DNA from: Flavobacterium sp. CECT 9288
GTDB lineage: Bacteria; Bacteroidota; Bacteroidia; Flavobacteriales; Flavobacteriaceae
Assembly (NCBI RefSeq): GCF_918731615.1
Contig: NZ_OU957226.1
Location: 930,001-994,000, forward strand
Length of the DNA: 64,000 nucleotides
Reading direction: 5' to 3'
Below the pieces are notes generated by a model. That model worked only from the letters and a program-made list of their open reading frames with translations, searched no databases and was not told the origin of the DNA. Below are positions 54,836 through 63,173 of this stretch, piece by piece; the stretch's first letter is position 1; every line of letters begins with the position of its first letter. A program made the position numbers and the translations under genes.

Positions 54836-54843
54836 TATTTTTG
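54836..54843 (+). promoter_or_regulatory. -7 element TATTTTTG for the MBL hydrolase gene
   Basis: A TAnnTTTG match ends 18 bases before the proposed TTG start at 54862 and overlaps the more distal TTG at 54841, which is therefore rejected. Confidence 0.55.
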
Positions 54844-54861
54844 CAAATAAAATCTATTGAA

Positions 54862-55626
54862 TTGAAAGTATATTTTTTAGGAACGGGAACCTCTCAAGGC
54901 ATTCCCGTTATAGGTAGTAACCATCCGGTGTGTAAGAGTACTGATTTTAAAGACAAAAGGTTGCGAGTATCAGTTTGGATATCGTGGGATGACTATTCTT
55001 TCGTTATTGATTGTGGTCCTGACTTTAGGCAGCAAATGCTAGTGTCTAATTGTCAAAAAGTAGATGCTATTTTGTTTACTCACGAGCATGCAGATCATAC
55101 ATCAGGACTTGATGACATTAGACCTTTTAATTTTAAACAAGGAGAGATTCCTATTTATGCTCATACACGAGTAATTAATAATCTTAAGGAGCGTTTTGCT
55201 TATGTTTTTGAAACCATCAATAAATACCCAGGAGCACCTTCTGTAAAAACGATAGAGGTCATCAATAATCAGCCTTTTGAACTGGGTGAAAAAATGATCG
55301 TACCTGTTGATGTACTTCATGGGAGTTTGCAGGTTTTTGGTTATCGAATTGATGATTTTGCCTATTTAACAGATGTGAAAACAATCAGCAACGAGGAGGT
55401 TTTAAAATTGAAAAATTTGAAAGTTTTAGTGATCAATGCCTTGCGAGAAGAGCCGCATGATACACATTTCAATTTGAAAGAAGCTTTAGATTTCATAAAT
55501 TTGGTGCAACCAGAAAAAGCATATCTCACACACATTAGTCATGTATTGGGCTTTCATGAAGAGGTAGAAAAACATCTTCCTGAGAACGTGTATCTTGCTT
55601 ATGATAATTTGGAAATTATAATTTAA
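54862..55626 (+). CDS. MBL-fold metallo-hydrolase (PhnP-like)
   Basis: The 254-aa cytosolic product has the metallo-beta-lactamase fold. It opens KVYFLGTGTSQGIPV, has FVIDCGPDFRQQM, the dinuclear zinc motif THEHADHTSGLDDIRP (HxHxDH), and later ligands in DVLHGS, YLTDVKTIS and LTHISHV. The layout matches the PhnP/YycJ-like phosphodiesterase group; PhnP hydrolyses cyclic ribose phosphate, but no phn genes lie nearby. I take TTG at 54862 as start because it is the first codon after the -7 element that leaves the fold complete. The next gene starts 11 bases downstream, so they are probably cotranscribed. Confidence 0.9.
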   Translation: MKVYFLGTGTSQGIPVIGSNHPVCKSTDFKDKRLRVSVWISWDDYSFVIDCGPDFRQQMLVSNCQKVDAILFTHEHADHTSGLDDIRPFNFKQGEIPIYAHTRVINNLKERFAYVFETINKYPGAPSVKTIEVINNQPFELGEKMIVPVDVLHGSLQVFGYRIDDFAYLTDVKTISNEEVLKLKNLKVLVINALREEPHDTHFNLKEALDFINLVQPEKAYLTHISHVLGFHEEVEKHLPENVYLAYDNLEIII

Positions 55627-55637
55627 TTAAACTAAAA

Positions 55638-56138
55638 ATGAAAAAATCATTCTTATTGTATTTGACTATTCTCGCAGTTTTATCTACTATTTTTACGTAT
55701 ATGTTCTTGAGTAAAGAGGTTGCATTTGAACAAAAACGTTACGATAAAACGACTAAAAAATTGAGAGATAGCATTGCATTATTGTCAAATGAGTTGCAAA
55801 GTGCTAATTACTTTTCATTAGAAAAAAATGAAAATGCACAAAATTATTTTGAATCTGGGTCAAATGATAAAATGATTCAATATGAAAAATTAATTCCTTT
55901 TGTCACTGAAAAACTTTTGGATTTTAATGCCAACCCAAAAGGGAATCCTTATACAGGTCAAGATCAAATAGGGGCAAATAAGTTTATCATTAACAAAGTG
56001 AAAATTTTAAATCACCGATGGATTATTGCTGATTATAGCGATGGAGAAATGTGGGGAGAAGTTTTGCTGAAATACTTTGTGAATGATGATGAAAGTATTT
56101 CATTTGAAGTAAATCAATCATTCATATATCAGAAATAA
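55638..56138 (+). CDS. Hypothetical membrane-anchored protein
   Basis: The 166-aa product has an N-terminal signal anchor (about 5-24, FLLYLTILAVLSTIFTYMF), a coiled-coil-like helix (about 28-55) and a small alpha/beta domain (about 78-166; YEKLIPFVTEKLLDFNANPKGN, HRWIIADYSDGEMWGEVLLKYF). It would be periplasmic and tethered to the inner membrane. No family was recognised. It follows the MBL hydrolase by 11 bases and is closed by a strong terminator, so the pair forms one unit. Confidence 0.75.
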   Translation: MKKSFLLYLTILAVLSTIFTYMFLSKEVAFEQKRYDKTTKKLRDSIALLSNELQSANYFSLEKNENAQNYFESGSNDKMIQYEKLIPFVTEKLLDFNANPKGNPYTGQDQIGANKFIINKVKILNHRWIIADYSDGEMWGEVLLKYFVNDDESISFEVNQSFIYQK

Positions 56139-56181
56139 AAAAAAGTCGCAGTTGAAATTAAATTTAACTGCGACTTTTTTA
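56139..56181. terminator. Strong bidirectional terminator
   Basis: AAAAAAGTCGCAGTT pairs exactly with AACTGCGACTTTTTT around a 12-base loop. It lies between two convergent stops (56138 and 56183). Confidence 0.92.
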
Positions 56182-56182
56182 T

Positions 56183-56830
56183 TTAATTTTCAAGTAACCA
56201 ATTCTTGAAATCATAAAAGTTTTGTGGTGCTACACCGTGTCCCACAGGATATTCTTTGTAGGTGCTTTTAATGCCTAAGCTTTCCATCAATGATGGTGTT
56301 TTTCTTGCCCAATCAATAGGTATTACTTGATCAACGGTTCCGTGTGATGCAAATATTTTCAAAGTATCGAAATTGTTTTTTTGAAAACCGTCTTTAATAA
56401 TCTCTGCATTGAAATACCCGCTCATAGCAACGATTTTCTGTACTTTTTCAGGGTAAGATAAAGCAACAGCATAGCTTAAAATTGCTCCTTGGCTAAAGCC
56501 AATTAAGGCAATATTTTGCGCATCAATGGGATAAGTTGCGGTTAATTCGTCTATAAACTGAACAATAACATCTCTAGATATTCTGGCTTGATTGTGATCT
56601 GAAAATTTATTCTCATCAGCATCAAAATTAATTGCGTACCAAGCGTAGCTTCCGTATTGCATGTCATAAGGAGCTCTAGCCGAAATTACATAATACTGTT
56701 CCGGAAGTTCTTCGGCAAATGAAAATAAATCAGCTTCATTACTTCCATAACCATGAAGGAGTAACAAAAGTGGATTTTTGTCTAAAATTATTTTGGGTTC
56801 TCTTATTTTGTATTCAAGTGATAATGCCAT
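56183..56830 (-). CDS. Alpha/beta hydrolase (phospholipase/carboxylesterase family)
   Basis: The 215-aa product matches the small carboxylesterase family (acyl-protein-thioesterase-like): LLLLLHGYGSNEADLF near residue 20 (oxyanion-hole region), nucleophile Ser in IGFSQGAILSYAV, the acid in SHGTVDQVIP, and catalytic His in PVGHGVAPQNF. A longer frame would start 41 codons upstream but runs through the end of the DUF4870 gene. The ATG at 56830, 5 bases after the DUF4870 stop, is the natural start. It is the last gene of the BatA, dihydroorotase-like, DUF4870 operon. The substrate is unknown. Confidence 0.9.
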   Translation of the reverse strand: MALSLEYKIREPKIILDKNPLLLLLHGYGSNEADLFSFAEELPEQYYVISARAPYDMQYGSYAWYAINFDADENKFSDHNQARISRDVIVQFIDELTATYPIDAQNIALIGFSQGAILSYAVALSYPEKVQKIVAMSGYFNAEIIKDGFQKNNFDTLKIFASHGTVDQVIPIDWARKTPSLMESLGIKSTYKEYPVGHGVAPQNFYDFKNWLLEN

Positions 56831-56835
56831 TGTTT

Positions 56836-57165
56836 TTATGATATGTTTGAAAGCCATTTTTGATAATACGCACCTAGTAGCGGTACCGGTCTTGTTTCTC
56901 CTTTTATTGCGCTTGTGATACCGTATGACCACAATACAAATGTAAAAATCCACATGGGTGCTGAGATCATTAAACTGTCAAAGTTACTTATGATCAAACC
57001 GAGTGAAATAAAAGTTAGTGTGATTCCTAATCCTTGCCTGATATGAAATGATGCAAATTCATTTTTATCTTCGGAATTCATGGACATGGCTATAAAAACG
57101 CCAATTCCTAAAATGTAGCTTGTTATAGCGGCTGTTTTACCAGATTCGGTTTGGTTTGAATTCAT
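56836..57165 (-). CDS. DUF4870 (Tic20-like) small membrane protein
   Basis: The 109-aa product has three predicted membrane helices (about 13-30, 45-62 and 68-86). Between the first two lies the family pattern EFASFHIRQGLGI, which fits DUF4870; the C-terminal GAYYQKWL is soluble. The function of the family is not known. It is tightly packed: it starts 4 bases after the dihydroorotase-like stop and ends 5 bases before the esterase start. Confidence 0.85.
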   Translation of the reverse strand: MNSNQTESGKTAAITSYILGIGVFIAMSMNSEDKNEFASFHIRQGLGITLTFISLGLIISNFDSLMISAPMWIFTFVLWSYGITSAIKGETRPVPLLGAYYQKWLSNIS

Positions 57166-57169
57166 TTTT

Positions 57170-58423
57170 TTAAGCTAAAATTAATTGGTCTTGATTGATA
57201 ATTCCGTAGACTTTTCCATTCAGTTCAGTCCCTAGAAATGCAGAGTTTTTTGATTTTGATAAAATCGAGGATTTACTAAAAACGGTTTTGTGATCGGGGT
57301 TGAACAGTGTAAGATTTGCTTTTGCACCTTTTGCAATAATTTCTTCGGGTATACCAAAGGTTTTTTTACCAGAAGTTAATTTGTCGATAACTACGTCAAG
57401 TGGTAAAACGGTCATTAGCGCACCAAAACAACTTTCAAGTCCAATGGTGCCATTTTTTGCTCCATCAAATTCCATTTTTTTATGTTCAATATCTATCGGA
57501 TTATGATCAGAAGTTATCATATCTATTGTTCCATCAAGGACTCCATTGAGCAAAGCTTGACGGTCACTTTCGGTTCGTAATGGTGGTGAAACTTTAAATC
57601 GAGTGTCAAATTCTTGTAGTTTTTCGTCAGTGAGTGCTAGGTGGTGTACAGCAACACTACAACTGACCTGAAGGCCTTTTGATTTAGCGGCTTTAACTAA
57701 TGCTATAGATTTTTCAGTAGATAAAGTAGGTAGGTGTAATTTTCCTCCTGTGTACTCTAGTAAATATAAATTTCTAGCAGTGTGGATTTCTTCAGCTAAA
57801 TTTGGAATTCCTTTTAACCCAAGTTGAGTTGATATAATTCCTTCATTTGCAACTCCATTACCTTTAATATGTTCATCTTGTGAAAAAGCAATTATCAAAC
57901 CATCAAAATCTTGAACATATTGCAATGCAATTTTTAGTAAATTGGCATTTTCTGTACTTTTATTATAATCACCAAAGGCTACTGCGCCCGCATTTTTCAT
58001 GTCATATAATTCCGCAATATCTTTTCCTGCGCTTTCTTTTGTCATAGCACCTATGGGATAGAGTTGCGTTGCAGTTTGCGTTGCTTTGCTTTTTACAAAA
58101 TGTATTTGGGATTGATTGTCAATTACAGGATAGGAGTTGGGTTGTAAAGCAATGCTTGTAAATCCGCTTTTTGCCGCTACTTGCAGTCCGTTCAGTATGG
58201 TTTCTCGATCCTCAAAACCGGGTTCTCCAAGAGAAACACTGCTGTCAAACCAGCCTTGCGAGAGATGTAAATTATCTAGTTTAATTTCTTGAACTTGATC
58301 TGGATTTTCAAGATTAGTTCCTATTTCTTGAATGTATCCATCTACAATTAAAAGATCTGAAATGGTGTTATGAAATGAACTTTTAGGGTCAATAATTTTT
58401 GCATCTCGGATAATTAATTTCAT
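57170..58423 (-). CDS. Dihydroorotase-like amidohydrolase lacking the HxH metal motif
   Basis: The 417-aa product is homologous over its length to type I dihydroorotase: MKLIIRDAKIIDPKSSFHN, the EPGFEDRETI region, VHHLALTDEKL, FKVSPPLRTESDR, SDHNPIDIEHKKMEF and GTIGLESCFG. The metal-binding D-x-H-x-H that should precede EPG reads GWFDSSVSLGEPG here, so both histidines are gone. The later His in the HAED region is also changed (FSQDEHI). This is the pattern of inactive dihydroorotase homologs, which in some bacteria are structural partners of aspartate transcarbamoylase. No pyrB is adjacent. The ATG at 58423 avoids overlap with the upstream gene. It sits in an operon of BatA, this gene, DUF4870 and esterase. 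Confidence 0.88.
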   Translation of the reverse strand: MKLIIRDAKIIDPKSSFHNTISDLLIVDGYIQEIGTNLENPDQVQEIKLDNLHLSQGWFDSSVSLGEPGFEDRETILNGLQVAAKSGFTSIALQPNSYPVIDNQSQIHFVKSKATQTATQLYPIGAMTKESAGKDIAELYDMKNAGAVAFGDYNKSTENANLLKIALQYVQDFDGLIIAFSQDEHIKGNGVANEGIISTQLGLKGIPNLAEEIHTARNLYLLEYTGGKLHLPTLSTEKSIALVKAAKSKGLQVSCSVAVHHLALTDEKLQEFDTRFKVSPPLRTESDRQALLNGVLDGTIDMITSDHNPIDIEHKKMEFDGAKNGTIGLESCFGALMTVLPLDVVIDKLTSGKKTFGIPEEIIAKGAKANLTLFNPDHKTVFSKSSILSKSKNSAFLGTELNGKVYGIINQDQLILA

Positions 58424-58439
58424 ATTTAAGGAACTTTTT

Positions 58440-60371
58440 TTATGATTTGACAAATTTGAGAATTGCCATTTCTAAGAGTAGAAATAGTAGTGCAAATATA
58501 ACAAACCATTTCCAAATTTGGTTATCGGTTCGGTTTGTTTGTAAAGCATTAAAGAATGACGTAATGGATGATTCTTGGTTCAAATCAGCTAGTACGTTAT
58601 CATTGTTTTTAATTAAATCACTCTCTGATCTTGCGTAGTTGAAACTTAGATTTTCAATCCATTCTTTTTTAGAGAAAACACTAAAATTCCCAGCTTGTTT
58701 TGGGTAATCATTAAAAGTCATTTTAACCTTAGTGCTCAAGATTTGTTGAATGGGAATAAATTGCTCATCGGTTCCTTTAATGGTTACAATAGCGTCTTTT
58801 TGTAAAGCTGCATCAGTAATGTGAGATAAATTACTTCCTATGGTATAGGCAATAACTCCGTTATTTTGGTTGTTAATCACCATTTTATAAAACGTAGGTA
58901 CAATCAATGGTGACTGCTGAAAATTAGAATTTTCAACATTTAAAGGTGCTGCAAATACGGCTACTGTAGCTACCGAGTTTGTTAAGGATGTGAGAAATGG
59001 ACTCTGGTCTTCATAAGATAATGCTGCGGGACTCGAACTACTTAAAGGATAGGATATTTTGGTCTTTGGATATTGAAAATTGGTTATTTTTGATTCGAAT
59101 ACATTATTGAAAATGGGATGATTAAAGTTGATTTTAGTAATTTGCTTTTCGGTTTGTTCTAATGGACTGTATGAAAGTGTACCAAAATTTTTGAAAAATG
59201 AATTGTACGTTTCAATTGAACTTTCTGATGACGGAATTACAACAACGTGTCCGCCCTTTGATACAAACGATTTTAAAGTAGTTGCTAAGGCTTGAGGTAT
59301 TTCATTCAATTCATTTAAAACAATAGCATCTTGCTGTTCTATACTATTGTAATCCAGTGTGCTTAAAGAATAGTTCTTAAACACAAATTCATCAGGAGTG
59401 TAAATTCGGGTTAAGAAATCACTTTTTAATGGCTCTCCTACACTAATTACATTTGCTTTTTTATTTTTCGAAATGCTAAAATAAAGGATGTTATCATAAG
59501 CAAGACCATTGTCTTGAATAGATATATATCCATGAAATGATTTTTTCGGGATGGTAAAAGTGATACTTTTTTTCTTGCTATCTAGGTCAACAGTAGTTTT
59601 TGCAATTAATTTATTATTGTCAAAAATTGAAATGGGAACATCAGGAAATTTATCGCCATAGCCAGTGACTTGAACTGTGATTTCATAAAAATTTTCGACC
59701 GTTTTACTAATGTAGACGCTATCTACAGATGCGTTGTTTTTTTGTTCCGCTTCTGAAAGTATGAATAGAGGATTCATATTTTGATCGCTAGTTTTTACCT
59801 GTTTTTCGGTTATTGATAATCCGTCTGTAAGGACTACAATATCTTTATTATACGGGGATTTATGAGCTTTTACCTTAGTTAGAATATTATCTAAATTGAA
59901 TGCCTCAGAACTGTATTTTAAATTTTGTAAATTACTTCGAACTGATTTTATATCGGTGTTCCAAAAGTTTTCAGAATTTGTTAATAATGAAAATGTAGTG
60001 TTTTCTGGAGTTTCCTCAAGCAGTTCTTGAACAGCTCTTTTTAATAGTTCGCCTTTCTTTCCTTTAGCCTGCATGCTATAGGAATTATCTAAAATGATAA
60101 ATAGTTCATTGTTTTTATTTATACTGTCTTTTGAGGAAAAAAAAGGCTGAGCAAAAGCAATGATAATACATGTCAATAGTAATAATCTACAGGTTAAAAG
60201 AAGCCATTTTTTTATTTTAGAGCTTTTTCTAGTTTGAATGGTGAGTGCCTTTAAAAACCGAACATTCGTAAAAAGTTCCGTTTTAAACTTTCGCAATTGA
60301 AAAAGATGAACCAATATTGGTATAAGTAAAAGGAATAAAAAATATAAAACTTCAGGTTGCTTAAAATGCAT
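58440..60371 (-). CDS. BatA/von Willebrand A-domain membrane protein
   Basis: The 643-aa product starts with the BatA N-terminal domain (about 1-75): FLLLIPILVHLFQLRKFK and two membrane helices. A VWA-type domain (about 85-230) follows, with the MIDAS-like DNSYSMQAKGKKGE and VVLTDGLS. A long extracytoplasmic region (about 235-610) leads to a final membrane helix (about 618-638, FVIFALLFLLLEMAIL). It is stand-alone rather than next to batB-E or a MoxR ATPase. The ATG at 60371 begins MHFKQPEVLYF; a longer version adds 16 residues without support. It is the first gene of a four-gene operon, with 16 bases to the dihydroorotase-like gene. Confidence 0.9.
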   Translation of the reverse strand: MHFKQPEVLYFLFLLLIPILVHLFQLRKFKTELFTNVRFLKALTIQTRKSSKIKKWLLLTCRLLLLTCIIIAFAQPFFSSKDSINKNNELFIILDNSYSMQAKGKKGELLKRAVQELLEETPENTTFSLLTNSENFWNTDIKSVRSNLQNLKYSSEAFNLDNILTKVKAHKSPYNKDIVVLTDGLSITEKQVKTSDQNMNPLFILSEAEQKNNASVDSVYISKTVENFYEITVQVTGYGDKFPDVPISIFDNNKLIAKTTVDLDSKKKSITFTIPKKSFHGYISIQDNGLAYDNILYFSISKNKKANVISVGEPLKSDFLTRIYTPDEFVFKNYSLSTLDYNSIEQQDAIVLNELNEIPQALATTLKSFVSKGGHVVVIPSSESSIETYNSFFKNFGTLSYSPLEQTEKQITKINFNHPIFNNVFESKITNFQYPKTKISYPLSSSSPAALSYEDQSPFLTSLTNSVATVAVFAAPLNVENSNFQQSPLIVPTFYKMVINNQNNGVIAYTIGSNLSHITDAALQKDAIVTIKGTDEQFIPIQQILSTKVKMTFNDYPKQAGNFSVFSKKEWIENLSFNYARSESDLIKNNDNVLADLNQESSITSFFNALQTNRTDNQIWKWFVIFALLFLLLEMAILKFVKS

Positions 60372-60551
60372 ACTGTGATGGTATTGACTAGAATGTGTTA
60401 AAACTCCAATGGATTTCATTGTTTATAATGGAATCAAAAATACAAATTTGTTGACAGTTTATCAGCACGTTTCGTAAATTTTGAATAATAAATAATTTCA
60501 CTTCTGCGTGCATTAAATCTGTATTTTAGCCTAATAGCAAATTTTTACACT

Positions 60552-61667
60552 ATGAAAAAATCTTTAGTTTTCTTGATACTCCTCGTTTTTAGTGTTACGG
60601 TCAAAGCGCAGAATAAAAAAATCAATTTATTAATTGGAACTTATACTCAAAATTGCGACAGTAAAGGCATTTATGTTTATGACTTTGATATTTCAAATGG
60701 GAATTTCAGTTACAAAAACGCAACAGATAAGACAGTAAATCCAAGTTTTTTAACAGTATCCAGTCAAAATAATTTTGTGTATTCTGTGAATGAGTTTGGA
60801 AAAGAAAGTACAATTAGTGCTTTTAATTACAATGCTTCTAGTGGAGCAATTCAGTTTTTAAATAAGCAAAGTGCTATTGGTGCTGATCCTTGTTATATTA
60901 TTAATGATGACAAAAACGTCATTGTAGCAAATTATTCTGGAGGTTCGATCAGTGTTTTGGAAAAAAATAGTGACGGTACGCTCCAAGAAGCCAAACAAGT
61001 CATTCAACATTACGGAAAAGGATTGCATCCCAAACGCCAAGAGGCGCCTCACGTGCACATGGTCTCTTTTTCACCGGATAAAAAATTTGTTTTGGCTAAT
61101 GATATGGGAACTGATAAAATATATTCCTACAGTTATGATCCACTTGCAAAAACTGATGTGCTACAATTAAAAGACAGTATCTCCGTAACAGCAGGAAGTG
61201 GACCACGGCATTTAACTTTTAGTAAAAATGGCAAATTTGTTTACGTCTTGCAAGAACTAAGTGGTATGATTACAGTGTACGGTTATAAAGAGGGTGAACT
61301 AGTTAAAAGAGATGAAACGACTATTTTAGCAGCAGGTTTTAAAGGAGATTTTACAGCTGCAGATATTCATTTTTCTCCTGATGGAAAGTTTTTATATGCT
61401 ACTAATCGTGGCGATGCCAATACCATTTCAATTTTTAAAGCCAATGCTAATGGGAAACTCCAATTAGTGGAGCATGTTTCAACATTAGGAAAAGGGCCGC
61501 GTAATTTTGCAATAGATCCTACTGGAGCTTTTTTACTTGTTGCGCATCAATATTCAAATAATGTAATTATATTTAAAAGAAATAAAAAAACAGGCATACT
61601 AACCAATACGGGCAAAAAAATAGAATTGTGTGCGCCTGTTTGTCTTGTTTTTACTGATAATAAGTAA
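60552..61667 (+). CDS. Secreted lactonase-family seven-bladed beta-propeller
   Basis: The 371-aa product has a signal peptide (cleavage near VKAQ). The 6-phosphogluconolactonase/muconate-cycloisomerase-type propeller follows: LLIGTYTQNCDSKGIYVYDF, NPSFLTVSS, VYSVNEFG, ADPCYIINDDKNVIVANYSGG, RQEAPHVHM, GPRHLTFSKNGKFVYVLQEL, FSPDGKFLYATNRGDANTISIF and GPRNFAIDPTGAFLLVAHQ. Cytoplasmic Pgl of this family acts in the pentose phosphate pathway. The signal peptide makes a periplasmic role on another lactone or sugar more likely here. It is followed by a strong terminator shared with the convergent helicase gene. Confidence 0.9.
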   Translation: MKKSLVFLILLVFSVTVKAQNKKINLLIGTYTQNCDSKGIYVYDFDISNGNFSYKNATDKTVNPSFLTVSSQNNFVYSVNEFGKESTISAFNYNASSGAIQFLNKQSAIGADPCYIINDDKNVIVANYSGGSISVLEKNSDGTLQEAKQVIQHYGKGLHPKRQEAPHVHMVSFSPDKKFVLANDMGTDKIYSYSYDPLAKTDVLQLKDSISVTAGSGPRHLTFSKNGKFVYVLQELSGMITVYGYKEGELVKRDETTILAAGFKGDFTAADIHFSPDGKFLYATNRGDANTISIFKANANGKLQLVEHVSTLGKGPRNFAIDPTGAFLLVAHQYSNNVIIFKRNKKTGILTNTGKKIELCAPVCLVFTDNK

Positions 61668-61679
61668 ATGTATTATACT

Positions 61680-61708
61680 AAAAAGGGCTGTTGTAGCAGC
61701 CCTTTTTA
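61680..61708. terminator. Bidirectional terminator
   Basis: AAAAGGGCTG pairs with CAGCCCTTTT around a 6-base loop. It lies between the convergent lactonase (stop 61667) and helicase (stop 61715). Confidence 0.9.
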
Positions 61709-61714
61709 AGTAAT

Positions 61715-63064
61715 TTATTTTTTATCTTTTCGTTTCTTATCTCTGGTCTTCAACATGTTTCTATTAACAGATCCGTGAGTTTTTTTCTTAGTAACTCCTG
61801 GACCTCCAAGATTTACTTTTTTATTTTTCTTGCTTTTTTCCTGAAAAGCACCATCACCGGCTAGTTTTTGTTTTTTCATCAAAAACTTAATAGGTTGTCT
61901 TTCTTTCTCAGGCTCAATTAATTTTGAGGATACTTCAACTGTTTCTGGGAAATCTTCAATAGTAAGCTCCATATCCATCAGGAGTTCTATCTCAATTTTA
62001 AACTCCTCTTCGCGTGGAGCAATTAAACTGATTGCAGTACCTGTAGCATCTGCACGACCAGTTCTACCTATACGGTGTATGTACAATTCCGGCAATTCGG
62101 GTATTTCAAAATTGACAACATGTGTTATATTTGAGATATCTAAACCTCTAGCCATAATATCTGTTGTAATCAAACCTCTTAAGTTTCCTTCTTGAAAAGA
62201 GGCCATAGTACTCAAACGATAATTTTGTGATTTATTAGAGTGAATGACACCAAATTGTCCATCAAAATCTTCTTCTATGCGATCGTGTAGTAAATCGGAT
62301 ATTTTTTTGTTGTTCACAAAAACAAGAACGCGACTCATATCTGGTGTGGTAGATAATAAGTGTTTTAATAAATTAACTTTCGTGTTAAAATTAGGAACGT
62401 TGTATGTGATTTGCGTAATGTTTTCTAACGGAGTTCCTGATGCAGATAGTGTAACTTCTTCGGGATAATCAAAGAAATCATTCAAAATAGCATCTACTTC
62501 ATCAGTCATGGTGGCTGAAAAAAGAATGTTCTGACGTTTTTTTGGCATCATTGCCAAAATTGCAGTAAGTTGGGTTCTAAAACCTAGATTAAGCATTTCA
62601 TCAAACTCATCAATTACGAGTTTTTGCATTTCCTCAAATCGGATTACGTTATCCAATGTTAAGTCCATTATTCGGCCAGGTGTTCCAACTAATATGTCGC
62701 AACCTTTATAAACAGTAGTTTTTTGTGTGTTGATATTTACACCACCAAAAATACCAATAGTACGAACCGACATGTATTTTGTCAATTTTTCAACCTCTTC
62801 CACCACTTGCACTACAAGCTCGCGCGTAGGGACTAGGATTACTATTTTAGGAGTATGTCCAGGTGTAAATTTGTATAATTTGAGTAAAGGAAGTAGGTAA
62901 GCAAATGTTTTACCAGTTCCCGTTTGCGCAATTCCCATCATATCTCTACCAGACATGATTACTGAGAATGTTTTTGCTTGAATAGGGGTAGGTGTTGTAA
63001 ATCCTAAATCATCGATCGCTTTCTGTACGGATTTAGGAAGATTGAATTGCTCAAAAGTAGTCAT
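61715..63064 (-). CDS. DEAD-box family RNA helicase with DEFD motif II
   Basis: The 449-aa product has the standard helicase core: FTTPTPIQAKTFS (Q motif), AQTGTGKT, PTRELVVQ, TPGR, SAT, ARGLDISN and HRIGRTGR. Motif II reads VIDEFDEML, that is DEFD instead of DEAD; the catalytic Asp and Glu are retained. The tail (about 385-449) is Lys-rich (KKNKKVNL, TRDKKRKDKK) and suits RNA binding; there is no DbpA domain. Probable role: RhlE-like rRNA or mRNA remodelling. The ATG at 63064 was chosen because the longer frame's extra 16 codons overlap the -7 element. It is the second DEAD-box gene in the window. Confidence 0.93.
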   Translation of the reverse strand: MTTFEQFNLPKSVQKAIDDLGFTTPTPIQAKTFSVIMSGRDMMGIAQTGTGKTFAYLLPLLKLYKFTPGHTPKIVILVPTRELVVQVVEEVEKLTKYMSVRTIGIFGGVNINTQKTTVYKGCDILVGTPGRIMDLTLDNVIRFEEMQKLVIDEFDEMLNLGFRTQLTAILAMMPKKRQNILFSATMTDEVDAILNDFFDYPEEVTLSASGTPLENITQITYNVPNFNTKVNLLKHLLSTTPDMSRVLVFVNNKKISDLLHDRIEEDFDGQFGVIHSNKSQNYRLSTMASFQEGNLRGLITTDIMARGLDISNITHVVNFEIPELPELYIHRIGRTGRADATGTAISLIAPREEEFKIEIELLMDMELTIEDFPETVEVSSKLIEPEKERQPIKFLMKKQKLAGDGAFQEKSKKNKKVNLGGPGVTKKKTHGSVNRNMLKTRDKKRKDKK

Positions 63065-63080
63065 TTGCTTTAATTTTTTG

Positions 63081-63088
63081 CAAAGATA
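63081..63088 (-). promoter_or_regulatory. -7 element TATCTTTG for the DEFD helicase
   Basis: This minus-strand TAnnTTTG match ends 16 bases before the ATG at 63064. Confidence 0.55.
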
Positions 63089-63173
63089 GTCTTTTTGAAA
63101 GTAATCAAGCAAATGTGCTAATTTACAGTCTTTTTGTTATTGATATAGATAAAATAGCGCCTTGGAAAATGTT

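Noticed and set aside
56831..56953. Upstream extension of the esterase by 41 codons
   Set aside because: It overlaps the DUF4870 coding sequence on the same strand. The ATG at 56830 gives the normal family N-terminus and a 5-base gap.
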